Positions 44,642 through 55,537 of a stretch of 64,000 nt of DNA are shown here, in pieces. The DNA is from Letharia columbiana. Lineage: Eukaryota; Ascomycota; Lecanoromycetes; Lecanorales; Parmeliaceae. Positions within the stretch are counted from its first letter, which is position 1, and the number at the start of each line of letters is the position of its first letter. The position numbers and the translations under genes were made by a program. The notes under the pieces are model-generated. The model did no database searches. It saw only the letters and a program-made list of their open reading frames with translations, and was not told where the DNA came from. The stretch covers positions 62,001 to 126,000 of the forward strand of contig NW_023501064.1 of assembly GCF_014066305.1 (NCBI RefSeq), read 5' to 3'.

Positions 44642-45200
44642 CATCTGCAAATCTGAAAAGTGAATTTCCGCACGATTTCCGCCGGGTCCGCACCATAAGC
44701 ACGATTTAGTCTATTAAGCAAACTTTGCCTATATCGAACCCTTTCCGCCAGTTCTACTAATTTAGTAACTTCAAAAATTTTCAGCAACTTTAAAATTTTT
44801 GCGTAATACACTCTAATATACTTTAAGTACTATTCTACATACATATAACATCAATATACATCATTATCAACATACGCATCATTATACGCTATATCAGAGT
44901 ATCACCTACGCGACTAATTTCATTAAATCGTCCAATTCCGTAGTCAAATTTAAGTTGGCGTTGATACTCGTCGCTCATAGAACCTTGCCGTCGCAACGTC
45001 GATCATTAGAACTTTTCTTTTTTCGTGCGTATTGCTGCTAAACTGACAGAACTGGCGGAAAAGGTTGAGACAATTGCTGAACCGGCGGAATTTAGGCGGA
45101 TTCTAATCAGATTTGCTGATCCGGCGGATTTTGTGATTTCCGCGACACACGCGCGATCAGCAATTTCAAATTTTGCAGGAACTTTTCAGATTTGCAGATG
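44642..45200. mobile_element. 559-bp foldback element with long imperfect inverted arms
   Basis: The tips are exact inverted copies (CATCTGCAAATCTGAAAAG at 44642 and its complement ending at 45200). Similarity continues inward for roughly 150-190 bp with shared blocks (TTTCCGCCAGTTCT, CCGCCGG). The arms even translate alike when each is read towards its tip: both contain an ELAE stretch, an ADPA motif and FQICRC. It looks like a non-autonomous DNA transposon or a duplicated relic of a gene end. No target duplication is clear. The right tip lies 171 bp before the RKM5 start codon. Confidence 0.7.
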
Positions 45201-45371
45201 CACCTCCCAGCATTTGGGGACAATGAGAATCTCCCTTTGAAGTTTCTCACCTCCCTATTCTATTCACTTTACCCAAACGACCATCCTTATTCTCTGATCA
45301 TTCGACTTTCTTCTTGCTTACACATCTTGACGGGAAGTCTTTTCAAGATTGAAAGCACTTCACTGTTTGCA

Positions 45372-46286
45372 ATGCCACTAGAAGATCTGCTCTCATTCCT
45401 TGGAGAAGATGTTAGTGATCCAGAGGAGGAATCCTTCCTATTATTTTCCCAGAAACTCCCATCTCAGGATCTCGGTTTTGTGGACGCAAAAGCGACGAAT
45501 CTGGAGATTACTGTCTCTGGTAGGGACCTAAATATCCGACAGTCACCCACGCTCCTGTCGTCCAATCGAGAAGGGGGCACTACTGGCGCTGTTGTATGGA
45601 AGATCACACCATTGTTTGCGCAGTGGATCACATCAAACAGCAATATCTTGTTTCGGTTGTCTGTTCTTGACGAGAGCTCGATAGCGCTGGAGCTGGGGTC
45701 TGGCATTTCTGGCGTTGTAGCCATCGCATTGGCCCGCCGAATTGGCAGATATATCGCCACCGATCAAGAGTACGTCTTCAAGTTGCTGAAGGCTAACATT
45801 GAGGACAACAGTCCGAAAGGAACAGGCTCAGGCTCCAGTATTGCCAAGCATCATGGCAAGGCGCAAGTTAAGAATGGCAGTGCGCGCGTTAGGAGCAAGA
45901 TAGAGGTCTTAGGTTTGGATTGGGAGTCCAGCTTGGCATCAAATTTACCTGCAATGATGGGTACAGATTCAGCAGAGGTGTTCCAACCCATTGATGCCGT
46001 CATAGCGTGCGATTGCATTTACAACGAGTCACTTATCGATCCTTTCGTACGCACATGTGCTGATATATGCCAATTGGCCAACGCATGCTCGGCTCAGAAA
46101 CCGACGTTGTGTATAGTCGCTCAGCAACTACGCTCTGATATGGTTTTCGTAGCTTGGCTAAAAGCTTTTCACAAGCTTTTCAAAGTGTGGAAGATGCCTG
46201 ATGATCATTTGATTGATGAGCTAAAGGATGGCTCAGGATTTGTCGTGCATGTTGGGATCCTACGCACGGGAACACAATCTCACTGA
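45372..46286 (+). CDS. rkm5: Protein-lysine methyltransferase, RKM5/METTL21 type
   Basis: A single-exon frame of 304 codons from the ATG at 45372. The open frame extends 60 codons upstream to 45192, but that part lies in leader DNA and in the tip of the foldback element, so the internal ATG, followed by MPLEDLLSFLGEDVSDPEEE, is preferred. The class I methyltransferase fold is evident: motif I is ALELGSGISGVVAIALARRI, the acidic loop is YIATDQEYVF, and the METTL21-type motif is VIACDCIYNESLIDPF. A preceding VVWKITPLFAQW matches the family's VW.....A.W pattern. Yeast Rkm5 methylates ribosomal protein L1 on a lysine; the same substrate is likely here but inferred. Confidence 0.87.
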   Translation: MPLEDLLSFLGEDVSDPEEESFLLFSQKLPSQDLGFVDAKATNLEITVSGRDLNIRQSPTLLSSNREGGTTGAVVWKITPLFAQWITSNSNILFRLSVLDESSIALELGSGISGVVAIALARRIGRYIATDQEYVFKLLKANIEDNSPKGTGSGSSIAKHHGKAQVKNGSARVRSKIEVLGLDWESSLASNLPAMMGTDSAEVFQPIDAVIACDCIYNESLIDPFVRTCADICQLANACSAQKPTLCIVAQQLRSDMVFVAWLKAFHKLFKVWKMPDDHLIDELKDGSGFVVHVGILRTGTQSH

Positions 46287-46580
46287 CCTGAATTCTTAAG
46301 AAGTTTCTCAGCTTAGGAGAGGCTGACGCTAGTCATGACGGCTGAAGGACCATATGAGCACCAGGCTTGGGATTGAGCATTCACTGGGTATCAGAGCCTT
46401 AGCCGATTCATGTCAAATTACAGATAATATTGAGTGATTGCTCAAAATTGTACTTTGCATTTGAGTTGAACCGGCAGTCATTGAAGCAGCCTTTGCCTCC
46501 TCCTATGTTAAACTATCTCCAGTGGAATGGCGAACGAGCCAATTTTTGCTCGAGCCAGTGTTTGCTGACGTGGCCCACTA

Positions 46581-46919
46581 ATGGACGAAGATCTTGCAGC
46601 TGCCATTACCAAAGTCAAAGCCGGTAACACTAGCAAGTATCATATAGACCGCCGTCCGTCTCGTTCGGGGTAGCCACCTTTGCACGTGCCAGCGGCAAAC
46701 GTACAACACCTCCTGTAGAGAAAGCGTGGATCGTCGAGGAAGGCCAAGGAACGTCGGTCTGGCGTGATAGTGATGCGTGAGCCGGGTGGTGGAGCGAGTA
46801 ATTTGTCCGAGAACGAGAAGATTGAGACCATTGTATCTGCAGATGCTTTGAAAACTATGTCAAAGATGACTGCCAAATTGCGTGGTCAGAAAGCGCATAT
46901 GACCCTTAGAGTGTGGTAA
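46581..46919 (+). CDS. Hypothetical 95-residue basic protein
   Basis: Two exons, 46581-46669 and 46721-46919, are joined across a 51-nt GT-AG intron. The ATG is preceded by CCACTA. The product starts MDEDLAAAITKVKAGNTSKY, has a strongly basic middle (RRPSRSGKRGSSRKAKERRS), and ends with a hydrophobic/charged helix-like part (NLSENEKIETIVSADALKTM, then TAKLRGQKAHMTLRVW). I do not recognise the family. The acceptor TAGAG is used in preference to the TAG just before it because only this keeps the long 3' frame. The stop lies 56 bp from the convergent minus-strand gene. Confidence 0.5.
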
Positions 46920-46974
46920 TTCGCCCAGAGAGGTAGGCCCCTTTTCGTGTCGGCTTTTTCCACGTCCGATCACA

Positions 46975-48632
46975 TTATCTTCGTCCGCTTACCACTTCAC
47001 TGCATGAACGTACCAAGTGCTCCAAGTTCTCATCCGTAAGGCGAAGGCGCTTGGTGATAGTAGGAGGTGTGACGAGCGGAGCTGAGCTGGATCTCTTGCG
47101 CGTTGCAATGGTCTCGGTCCCAAAGTTTGGGACTTGCTCGGCTTCAGGAGTAACAACGAGAGTCCTTGGGCTTGGGTGATGCTCTGACTGTTCTGGAAAT
47201 AGCGAAAGACCGGGGCTATGCTCCTTTTTGATAGCCTGGTCATCGACCGAACGATCAACGCTGAGTCACCACCGGCTGTCTTTGCACGTTTTCTGCCGGA
47301 TGTTGCACCAAAACGAGTCAAGGGGTTTGTGGCCTTGTTCGCCGCTTTGTGCTGGTCTATCCTATCCGCAGAAATCTTTCGATGTAGAAGAGGCTCGTCC
47401 TCGCTCTCGTCGCTGTCCCCACAATCTGAGCTCATGAATGCATTGAATACCTCTGCAGCTTCTTCTGCCCTAGTCCTCGACTGCGTCTGACTACCATTGC
47501 GTGAAGGCCTCGTCCTGTACGCCTTGCCAAGATCTTGCGCCTTGAATCGTTCCAGTGTCTTACTGAGCGTCGCACCAAATCTGGCCTCTGTGTGGGAGGT
47601 CGACCGAGAGCTTGCTTTACTCTGAAGTTAACACTCGTCCGAACCAGTTGGAGGTGGCGTTAAGACACCTGCGCATATCATATTCGCAAATGGCGCAGCC
47701 CCAAATGGCTGGTCTCTTGTGGTGGTCGAAGGTTCCTCCTGATCTGGGGCAATCTGCCCGCACACCTTTGAGTATTGCTAGTATTCAGGCTCTTATTTTT
47801 TTGCAATCCTGTCGGTGAACAGACATGGTTGCGAAGCGCCATAGCGTTGGGGAAATTAGCTTTTTCACACCCCGGTATGCAACAGTGAAGATAGACCAAC
47901 TTGCCGTCCGAGGGTCGTGTAAAGAAGTCCCTTCCCTAGCTATCGCGAGCAGTGGGCAGACCGTAGTCCTTTTTCCCTGAGCTGGAGCTGGGGACAATCT
48001 TACTGGCAGAGCGCTTGACCTTCGTTTCGCTTCTTGTCACCGGCCAATTTTCGACATCTGTAGAAGCTTGGCTCTCATCATCACGAGATCCTACCGCCAG
48101 ATGACCAAAGGAGGACCGAGAAAGGATCCTTCGTCTTCGACGGAGCTCCTGAGCACTCCCTTTAACTCTAGACCGTCGAGTGGGAGAGCGCAGTGTACTC
48201 ACATCCTCTTCTTGATCCCGCTCCCTCAGTTCTTCAAGAAAATCGCGATGTTCTTCCTGTCTCTTGAGCTGCAATTGCCTGTCTTCCCTGGCACTTCTTT
48301 GCGTGGTTGCCTCTTGCCCGAGGTAGAGACGTATCTCAATGTCTTCCAGTTGCTTGAGACGATTGTTGGTCGCTTCCATTGCGTTTGACATCAAAGAGCG
48401 AGCTAAGTTCTGGTCAGTTAGCTTAGGCATTTGTAGATCTCGAGACACAGCAAAGGCGGTGTGGACTCACTAGAAAGCTATGCGCCGTTATGATAGTCTT
48501 AGTGGGCGCATATGAGCCTCGATAGCCTCCTAGGTCGACAGTAATTACCACAGGTGCCTTGAGCCGTAGACTTAAGAATAGAGATTTGTGAAGAAACCAC
48601 ACGTCAGGGAGTTTACCACACAGTGGCTTCAT
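46975..48632 (-). CDS. Hypothetical coiled-coil/zinc-finger-like protein, possibly decaying
   Basis: A first exon at 48471-48632 (MKPLCGKLPDVWFLHKSLFL...) joins in phase to 48409 on through an excellent intron (GTGAGT, GCTAACTGACCAG). Exon 2 is a charged coiled coil (NNRLKQLEDIEIRLYLGQ, EEHRDFLEELRERDQEE). A Cys/His cluster follows (LHCCIPGCEKANFPNAMALR, then NH), then QEEPSTTTRDQPFGAAPF, an acidic stretch (SDCGDSDESEDEP), and a tail ending ENLEHLVRSCSEVVSGRR before TAA at 46975-46977. Linking these needs several short introns (47-nt near 47800, 57-nt near 47600). There is an in-frame TAG at 47936-47938, and a frame change near 47250 for which I found no convincing intron. It may be an intron-rich gene or an early pseudogene. 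Function unknown. Confidence 0.42.
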
Positions 48633-49046
48633 TTCAACAGACGCGGCATCCCGTTTACGGAGAGTGAATTAGAGGTTCTTGGACTCTATGAGCTCCCAGA
48701 GTGTCTCAAAAATCGCAGGATGAGGTCGTAAAACGTGAGTGAAGATTTTATTGTCGAGAGATACACGTTCCAATCCAAAAGTTGGCGGTTACTCGGTGCC
48801 ACGCTCTACCCGAAAGCTGGGACCCCCCCGAGCTCCCCCTTTCCCCAAAAACTTTGACAGGTCTTAGACTACTTAAAGTAGCGTTGTCGATCGTCCAGGC
48901 AAGATTAGCGATAGATCTCCCGACGTCATGGCAAACCTTACCATTTCCTTTAGGGGCGCGACGACTACAAGTCAAAAGGGGCGCCGACAAATCTTCTATA
49001 GTGATAATGGTCATGATCCACTGCCAAATGACCACAAACACTTAGA
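48633..49046. promoter_or_regulatory. Divergent promoter of hypothetical gene and RAD4
   Basis: A 414-bp interval between head-to-head starts. It includes a C-run (GACCCCCCCGAGCTCCCCC, near 48821-48840) and a short pyrimidine-rich stretch. No ORF is supported. Confidence 0.4.
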
Positions 49047-52000
49047 ATGCCACCTTTCATCCCTTCCAAACGCCGTTTGTCCACCTCTTCTGCCAATAGT
49101 CCAACGCCAAATTTAGCCAAGAAGCCCAGTCTTTTTGATACCGCAGATAAGCCCGACGCGTCTGCGACTTTACAAGATAACAAGGCTTTTTTTGATCAGT
49201 TGGGTGGCTCAGAAAGTGACAGTTCTCTCAGCGATGTTAGCAGTGCCGACTTCGAGGATGTTCAGTCGCCACCGAATTCGAAAAGACGGAAGATAGCGCA
49301 CCGGGAAGACGAGGACAACGATGAAGTTGATTGGGAGGACGCTATATATCCTAATGCCACGCTATCCTCAAGCGCAGCTGCTGGCCCATCGGGTGATCTC
49401 GAGCTCACACTTGACAAAAGTGCTCGTATTGGCTCCACCACCAATCCTCGAGACAAGAGTAAAGGACCAAGCAAGATTGAAAGACAGATCAGGGTGTCCA
49501 CACACATTATGCACGTGCAATTCCTGCTCTTCCACAATCTAATCAGAAATGGCTGGACATGTGACAAGGAGACTCAGCGTATTCTAGTTGGTCAAATACC
49601 GCCCGGCGTGAACAAGGAAATCACCAAATGGAAGATCGCCGCAGGGATCATTCGAGATGCTGCCGTGGAGGACCCCAAATTTACGACATGCAATAATAAG
49701 AAAGGAAAACAAGCAGAACAAAGCGAGAGGAATCAGAGGGATTGGGGGAGACCTGCAGAGAGGCAAGAAAGAGGTGCTCCAAACATGAGTCGAGGCGATC
49801 CCACCCTACGACTACTCAAAGTACTGGCTGCCTATTGGAAAAAGCGATTCACCATTACAGCCCCCGGGATACGGAAACAAGGGTACAAAGCACTTGCGGT
49901 CTTAGAAGAGGACATTGCATCGTATAGGAACGACAAGCACGACCCAGAACAGCACGGCGAGCGAATAGGGAGCATTGAGAAGTTCAGGAAGCTCGCGAAA
50001 AGTTGCGAAGGCTCCCGAGACGTGGGAGCCCAGCTTTTTACCGCTTTGATTCGGGGTCTAGGACTCGAAACGAGGCTGACCACGAGCTTGCAGCCTGTTG
50101 GGTTCGGTTGGAGCAAGAACGAAGAAGCTTCGGAACAGAGGAGGAATGTTTCGAAAATACCGAAGATGGAGGATGCTGATGAGGTACCTGCCCCCAGTGA
50201 AGAATCTGATTCCAGAATCGCGCCTATGGTAACGAAAACTTCCACGACACCCAGCAAAAGCGTTGGTAGAAATGATATGCTTAGAGGTGCGAGGAGTGCG
50301 CCAGTAGACCTTTCGGAAGTCTCATTTAAGGACAGTGGGGAGGACATCCCGTTCGATGAGGAGGACGACGACGACGACGCGTCCGTAGTTGATGTAACAC
50401 CTGCTACTCCTCGTACGCGAGCGAACATGAATTACGATAGAGACATGCCGTTTCCGACCTACTGGACCGAGGTTATATCCCCCGTCACCAGCGAGATTTT
50501 CCCAGTCGATCCAATGATACTCACTCCAGCAGTGGCAACTAATCCCGAACATCTAGGTCAGTTTGAATCCAGAGGCGCCAAGGCGGACAAAGCAAAACAG
50601 GTGTTTGGATATATCGTGGCATACTCCGCTGATGGAACAGCCAAAGATGTCACTACTCGTTACCTAAAACGGCACATGTGGCCTGGCAGAACCAAAGGAG
50701 TACGGCTTCCAATCGAGAAGGTGCCCGTCTACAATCGAAGAGGAAAGATCAAACATTATGAGGACTACGATTGGTTCAAGACAGTCATGAGCGGCTATTC
50801 TAGGACTCCGGATATGAGGACTGTAGCAGATGACATTGAGGAGGCTAAAGACCTCAAGGCTATGAAACCGGAGAAGAAAGAACTCAAAGCAAGCGAAGGA
50901 ACTCTTCAAAGCTTCAAAACTTCTGCAGAGTATGTGCTTGAAAGGCATTTGCGAAGAGAGGAAGCGCTACTGCCGGGTGCGATGCCTGTAAGAACATTCA
51001 CTACGGGCAAGGGAGACAAGGTGAAGGAGGAACCTGTCTATAGACGTAATGATGTTGAGATCTGCCGCACGGGCGAAAGCTGGCACAAAGAAGGTCGGGC
51101 GGTCAAGCCTGGTACGTACCTTTTCGGACCAAATCCTTCCAACCCTGTCCACGTTACCGTTTTTTAATCCGCTAAACCAAATTCGTTATAGGCGAGTTTC
51201 CGATGAAAATGGTGCCTGTTCGGGCAGTCACCCTTACCAGGAAGCGTGAAGTTGAAGAGGCTGAGAGAGATGGTGAAAAGCTCAAACAAGGCCTGTACGC
51301 TTTGCACCAGACAGACTGGATCATTCCCCCACCAATCGAAAATGGAGTCATTCCAAAGAACGCATTTGGTAACATGGATTGCTATGTTCCCACTATGGTC
51401 CCGAAGGGTGCTGTTCATATACCGCTTAAAAGTACCGTCAGAATATGCAAGAGACTGGGCATAGACTTCGCGGAAGCTGTGACCGGTTTCGAATTTGGTA
51501 AGCAGAGGGCGGTGCCTGTAATTACCGGCGTGGTGGTTGCGAAGGGGCACGAGCACGCAGTAATTGATGAGTATGTGTACATTTTCCCAGGCCCATCCTC
51601 CCAAGTTCATACCGCTCTTTGGGATCTAAGATATCTCTTGCGAGCGAAAGGCATACTTAACTCTACGAAGTTGTTGCGGACCCAGGCTTTTACCCCAGAA
51701 TATGAATCAAGCTGACTTAGTATAAAATGTGTAGGTGGGAGAAAGATGAGGAAGAGCGAAAGATCAAAGAAGAAGGCAAGAGGGAGAAAACCGCGTTAGG
51801 AACGTGGAGGAAATGGCTGATGGGCCTGCGTATAATCGAACGGGTCAGGGAGGAGTACGGAGGCGACGCGGATGCGCATACCGCCGAGGAAGTGAACCCT
51901 TTCACGAATCCAAGCAAGGCCAAGAAGGCCCGGCAAGCCGAGACTGGAACGGGTCCAAAACCATACAGAGGTCCATTTACTTACGCCGATGACAAAGAAG

Positions 52001-52554
52001 ACATCGGAGGTGGCTTCCCTGCAGATGATGACGCCTTTGATGGTGGAGGTTTTCTCCCCGAAGCACATGACGAAGAGGAGGTCCCACGTAGAGCGGGCGA
52101 GCTCACAATTGAAGATGGAGGGGGTCCGGTTGACAGGGATGCTTTGAATGGTACTCCGCACGCTCCACCAATGACTTCGGATGTCGTGAATCGTGGGCCC
52201 CCGGACACCGATGACAGCGAGGGGGCTTTAACCGAAGCAGATAAGGACGACAAGGTAACACTCCCCAAGGAAGCCTCGACAATTGGGAAGAAACCAGCTA
52301 CAACCATCAGCGGTCCCAATGGTAAAGTACCCACCAATTCGCCCAAAAGAAGGGCAGCGCCGAAACGCAAAGCAGCGAGGAAGAGCGAAACGGCACTCAA
52401 GAGTCACTTCTTCGAACACGAAAGTGATGAGGATGACAACAGCGATGAAGGGAGTTTGCCGAGCAAGGCGGTCGCTGTCAAGAAGCCTGCAAAGAGGAAT
52501 AGTAATAAAAACGGGTCGGGTCCGTTACTTCGAGCAAGGAAAAGCACCTATTAG
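49047..52554 (+). CDS. rad4: DNA repair protein RAD4 (XPC family)
   Basis: Three exons, 49047-51111, 51192-51669 and 51735-52554, form a 1,121-codon frame (1,120 aa). Intron 1 uses GTACGT. Intron 2 uses the weaker GTTGTT with branch GCTGAC and restores the strongly conserved KWEKDEEERKIKEEGKRE. An acidic N-terminus precedes the transglutaminase-like fold (LLFHNLIRNGWTCD, LLKVLAAYWKKRF, ALIRGLGLETRLTTSLQPVG). The beta-hairpin domains follow: BHD1 near VYRRNDVEICRTGESWHKEG, BHD2 with MKMVPVRAVTL and GLYALHQTDWIIPP, and BHD3 with KGAVHIPLKSTVRICKRLGI. The tail is acidic and basic low-complexity. Rad4/XPC, with Rad23, recognises helix-distorting damage in global genome nucleotide excision repair. 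Confidence 0.95.
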
Positions 52555-52857
52555 CTAAGGCCACAGACCGGCAACCACGCATTAATAGCTGTAGCAGCTT
52601 TACAGACAACATCATGGACCATGCTCGATAGATGAAACTGCTTGATAATTTTGCCCCAATCAAGCTCTTGTACTGAGGCTTTTTACCTCGTCAATACCAA
52701 AGTAACGGACGTGATGGTCTTGGATTTTAACTACTTCGTGATATGTTGAGGCAATTCCTCAAAAGAATATAGACCCTTTGAAAACCCCCCGCTTCCGCTC
52801 CTTCCCCAATAGATATCATACCCAAAAAGTGCGACAGGCTATTACATGTTACGTGAC
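52555..52857. other. Convergent 3' intergenic region, no gene seen
   Basis: Between the RAD4 stop (plus) and the ECM14 stop (minus). No supported ORF or RNA gene. Confidence 0.5.
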
Positions 52858-54744
52858 CTACTTTCTTCGTCGTCGGTGCAGTTCCCAATTGGCGACTACC
52901 TCCTTTTCGAGGTCATCCTCTAATTCCTGCTCCACCATCACCCAGTCCTCCTCGTCTACTATCACTCCTTTAGCTTTTGGTACTTCGGCCCCGTCATTGA
53001 AGCTTGTCTCAGTCTCGGACATCTCAATCCCTTTGTTTCCCATTAGATACTCACCGAAATATTCCACAGCTTTGAATGCCTCCTTGCCAGTTGGCAAAAT
53101 ATTCTTACTCGGCAGAAGGAACCCATAGCTGCCAGTGTCTCGCAATTTGATTTGGTAAGCGTAAGAAACTTTCAGTTCGTGATAGAACCAGTCAAGAGCA
53201 CTGCCGCCTCCTGTTTCCATTCGAGGCCACAGTCTCTTTTCGCTCTTGGACTTCTCGATGTTGCTTTGCGGACGCTTCTTGGTCGGTGTGGTCATCACGC
53301 TTCCCTCGCAGGCGGAAGTGACGCCGTATTTCTCACCGTTAGTGACACGGATGGCTTTTGCAAGACCAATGGCGAGCTCCTCTAGGTTCTCAAGTGATGG
53401 AGGAGAGGAGGTACAAGAATAGGAGTAAGGATATAGCACTTGCTGCGAATAGCTGTGAAAGTCTAGGAACCCTGCAATTTCTACATTGTTGTTTTCGGTC
53501 TCATTGCGGACCCAATTGGCAAAGCGGCGAGATTCCACAGCTTCGAATGGGCTCTCTCCGGAAAAACTCTCGGAACAGGGACTATTCCTTGAGGATTCGC
53601 TGTCCCATTCGAAACCATATGCGCGGTCGAGGTCAAGGCCTTTGCAGAATCGGAGGGCGGTTTGCTGGCGGTTCTTACGCCAAAGACGGTCATTTTCCCA
53701 TGTGTAGACGTAGCCGTCCGGGTTGAGGGTTGGAATGAAGACCCAATCATAATTCTCAAGGAGCTTCGTCATGGGTTTTGATTTACCGTAGGCGGTGATG
53801 AAGGAATAGGCAACATAATTAACAGAAGATGTGCTAATCCATTCGCGGGCATGGGAGCCCCCAGCAATGATGATAGTCTTGCGGGGAGAGGTCTGCTGTT
53901 GAGAGTTGGTTGGGTGCACACCAACGCGAAGCGCAGGTATGTCCCGGCCTTCGTAAGATACGCCGATATTGGTCATGCGGACGTGAGTTGGGAAGAGAGA
54001 GCACAGGAGGCGCATCCAAGGGACAATGACAGAGAGAGGCTGGTAGTCGCGGAAGAAGATGTTAGTCTCATCGGTAGAAGGGCGGAGGTCAGGGCTGAAT
54101 GAGCGAGAGGCTTCCTGCGGAGAAGTCGAGGGATCCAGGAAGGTGAGAGAAGGGTATGATTCGAAGATTGCTTGGGCGAGGTCATGCATTAGGGGAGTAT
54201 GAGCATGCTGCAGAGATGGCGGTAGAAGTCCCAAGAGTGACGGCACCTGTTGGATAAATAGAGTCGTCAGAATCTTTGTTATCCCAGCGTTGGGCTTGCT
54301 ACTTACCACATCCTTGGACAAGCGTATATCTACCCAATCGGTGGTAAACTCCCAAACATCAAGAAAGAGGACGTTGATGGCTTGCGCAAGTGCCTCTGCC
54401 TCGTCGATTGAGTTGATATCGAAGCGCAGGACCAAGTCCCCTCCATATCTTGCCAGGAGTGTTGGCGGAGGGCCGGCTAGGGTGGACGCTTTGCTATTGG
54501 CCTTGGTCAAGCCGGTCTCGGTGGGAATGCGCCAGATAGTTTGAATGAGGCCGTCTCGGGCGCGAGATAGCCATGACTGAGGATTGGAATTGGAAGAGGC
54601 TTGTTGGGGTATGCGAAGAGGCAGTTGCGGGGTGGGATGAGGATGCTTCAGGAAGGAAGTGCTGGGATGAGGTGAGAGGATTATCAGACTCCATAGGAGC
54701 AGGGCGGGGCTCAGTGCGAAGAGATTGATGGAAGAAGAATACAT
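52858..54744 (-). CDS. ecm14: Inactive metallocarboxypeptidase-like protein ECM14
   Basis: Two exons, 54307-54744 and 52858-54246, give 608 residues. The 60-nt intron (GTAAGT...CAACAG) is in frame, so it reads through without a stop. The ATG at 54744 starts a signal-anchor-like region (SINLFALSPALLLWSLIILS). A propeptide is followed by an M14 peptidase fold: the first zinc motif GGSHAREWIS, substrate-site TLNPDGYVYTWENDRLWRKN, and the second zinc His in FLDFHSYSQQ. The position of the general-base glutamate (E in FELRDTG of active enzymes) is lysine here (IKLRDTGSYGFLLP). That change defines ECM14, a pseudo-carboxypeptidase linked to cell-wall assembly, acting in the vacuole or outside the cell. 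Confidence 0.93.
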   Translation of the reverse strand: MYSSSINLFALSPALLLWSLIILSPHPSTSFLKHPHPTPQLPLRIPQQASSNSNPQSWLSRARDGLIQTIWRIPTETGLTKANSKASTLAGPPPTLLARYGGDLVLRFDINSIDEAEALAQAINVLFLDVWEFTTDWVDIRLSKDVVSSKPNAGITKILTTLFIQQVPSLLGLLPPSLQHAHTPLMHDLAQAIFESYPSLTFLDPSTSPQEASRSFSPDLRPSTDETNIFFRDYQPLSVIVPWMRLLCSLFPTHVRMTNIGVSYEGRDIPALRVGVHPTNSQQQTSPRKTIIIAGGSHAREWISTSSVNYVAYSFITAYGKSKPMTKLLENYDWVFIPTLNPDGYVYTWENDRLWRKNRQQTALRFCKGLDLDRAYGFEWDSESSRNSPCSESFSGESPFEAVESRRFANWVRNETENNNVEIAGFLDFHSYSQQVLYPYSYSCTSSPPSLENLEELAIGLAKAIRVTNGEKYGVTSACEGSVMTTPTKKRPQSNIEKSKSEKRLWPRMETGGGSALDWFYHELKVSYAYQIKLRDTGSYGFLLPSKNILPTGKEAFKAVEYFGEYLMGNKGIEMSETETSFNDGAEVPKAKGVIVDEEDWVMVEQELEDDLEKEVVANWELHRRRRK

Positions 54745-55537
54745 TTTATGTCGTCTTTTTGTCAAGCTACTGCTTTAGCAATGATTTCCTTGTCAATTTC
54801 CCTTGTCATTTTCAATCTTATGGGCGTGTCACAATCCAAGAGGGAGGATAGTGATAGTGAGTAGTACATCGAGTACCTACTTGTAGGTAAGTTGAAACTA
54901 TTTCTGCCTGATTGCGGAGACCCTCGGGTTTGGTACAGTACTCGTACTCGGTGCTCCTGGGCCTTGATGCATAAGGTCTTGGCATGGAGGCATAATTACG
55001 TACTAGTACATGTACTTTATGTCAGTGAAGGGACGATAAGGTAAGGAAATCATCATCATTCAATTCAAGGATTTAAAGGCCAGCGAGCCACTTCATTTTA
55101 TGAGGGCCACCAGGGGCCACCAGCGGCAGGACGGCAAGTCTGTACTTTACCGTACCTGTCATTAAAATCAAGTAGCGTGAATACGTATAGGCATTATATA
55201 TTAAAATACCTTACCTTATTCAAGGGAGAATTAAGACCCATCAGAAAGATCAACTTCTGGAAGTTGTATTCTTCTTATTCCTTTTGAATAACAGTGATTC
55301 CTCTGATCCCTCGAACCCCTCTGCACCTCTTCTGCTCTCATCGCCCTCTCACAGCTCGTCACTCGTTTAGTCCAATCGCTGCCCTCTTTCTGACCTCATC
55401 CTCCAACATCCTTCCACATCCTTCGGCCTTGTTGCCGCGACCGCATCCTATCCTCCTAGTGACCCCGAATACGAGACCACATCGCTATCAAACTCCTGAG
55501 AGCACAGACTCAATGCTCCTTCTACAATTCATGCAGC
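54745..55537. promoter_or_regulatory. Divergent promoter region of ECM14 and Sec7 gene
   Basis: About 790 bp between head-to-head starts. It contains short palindromic GTAC-rich motifs (TACGTACTAGTACATGTAC, about 54995-55015), a duplicated GGGCCACCA (about 55101-55120), and a C-rich leader from 55290 on with small upstream frames that I read as 5' UTR of the Sec7 gene. Confidence 0.4.

Noticed and set aside
45192..45371. 60-codon N-terminal extension of RKM5
   Set aside because: It begins in the tip of the foldback element and its hydrophobic composition does not resemble the family; the internal ATG gives a normal RKM5 start. Kept open only as a finding.
46640..46876. 78-codon minus-strand frame opposite the small basic protein
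   Set aside because: The plus-strand two-exon reading gives a more natural protein, and the minus frame has no splice path or start context that links it to the minus gene upstream.
49262..52400. Several minus-strand frames of 100-200 codons opposite RAD4
   Set aside because: They are Ser-rich shadows of the acidic and low-complexity RAD4 exons; RAD4 family motifs on the plus strand explain the region.
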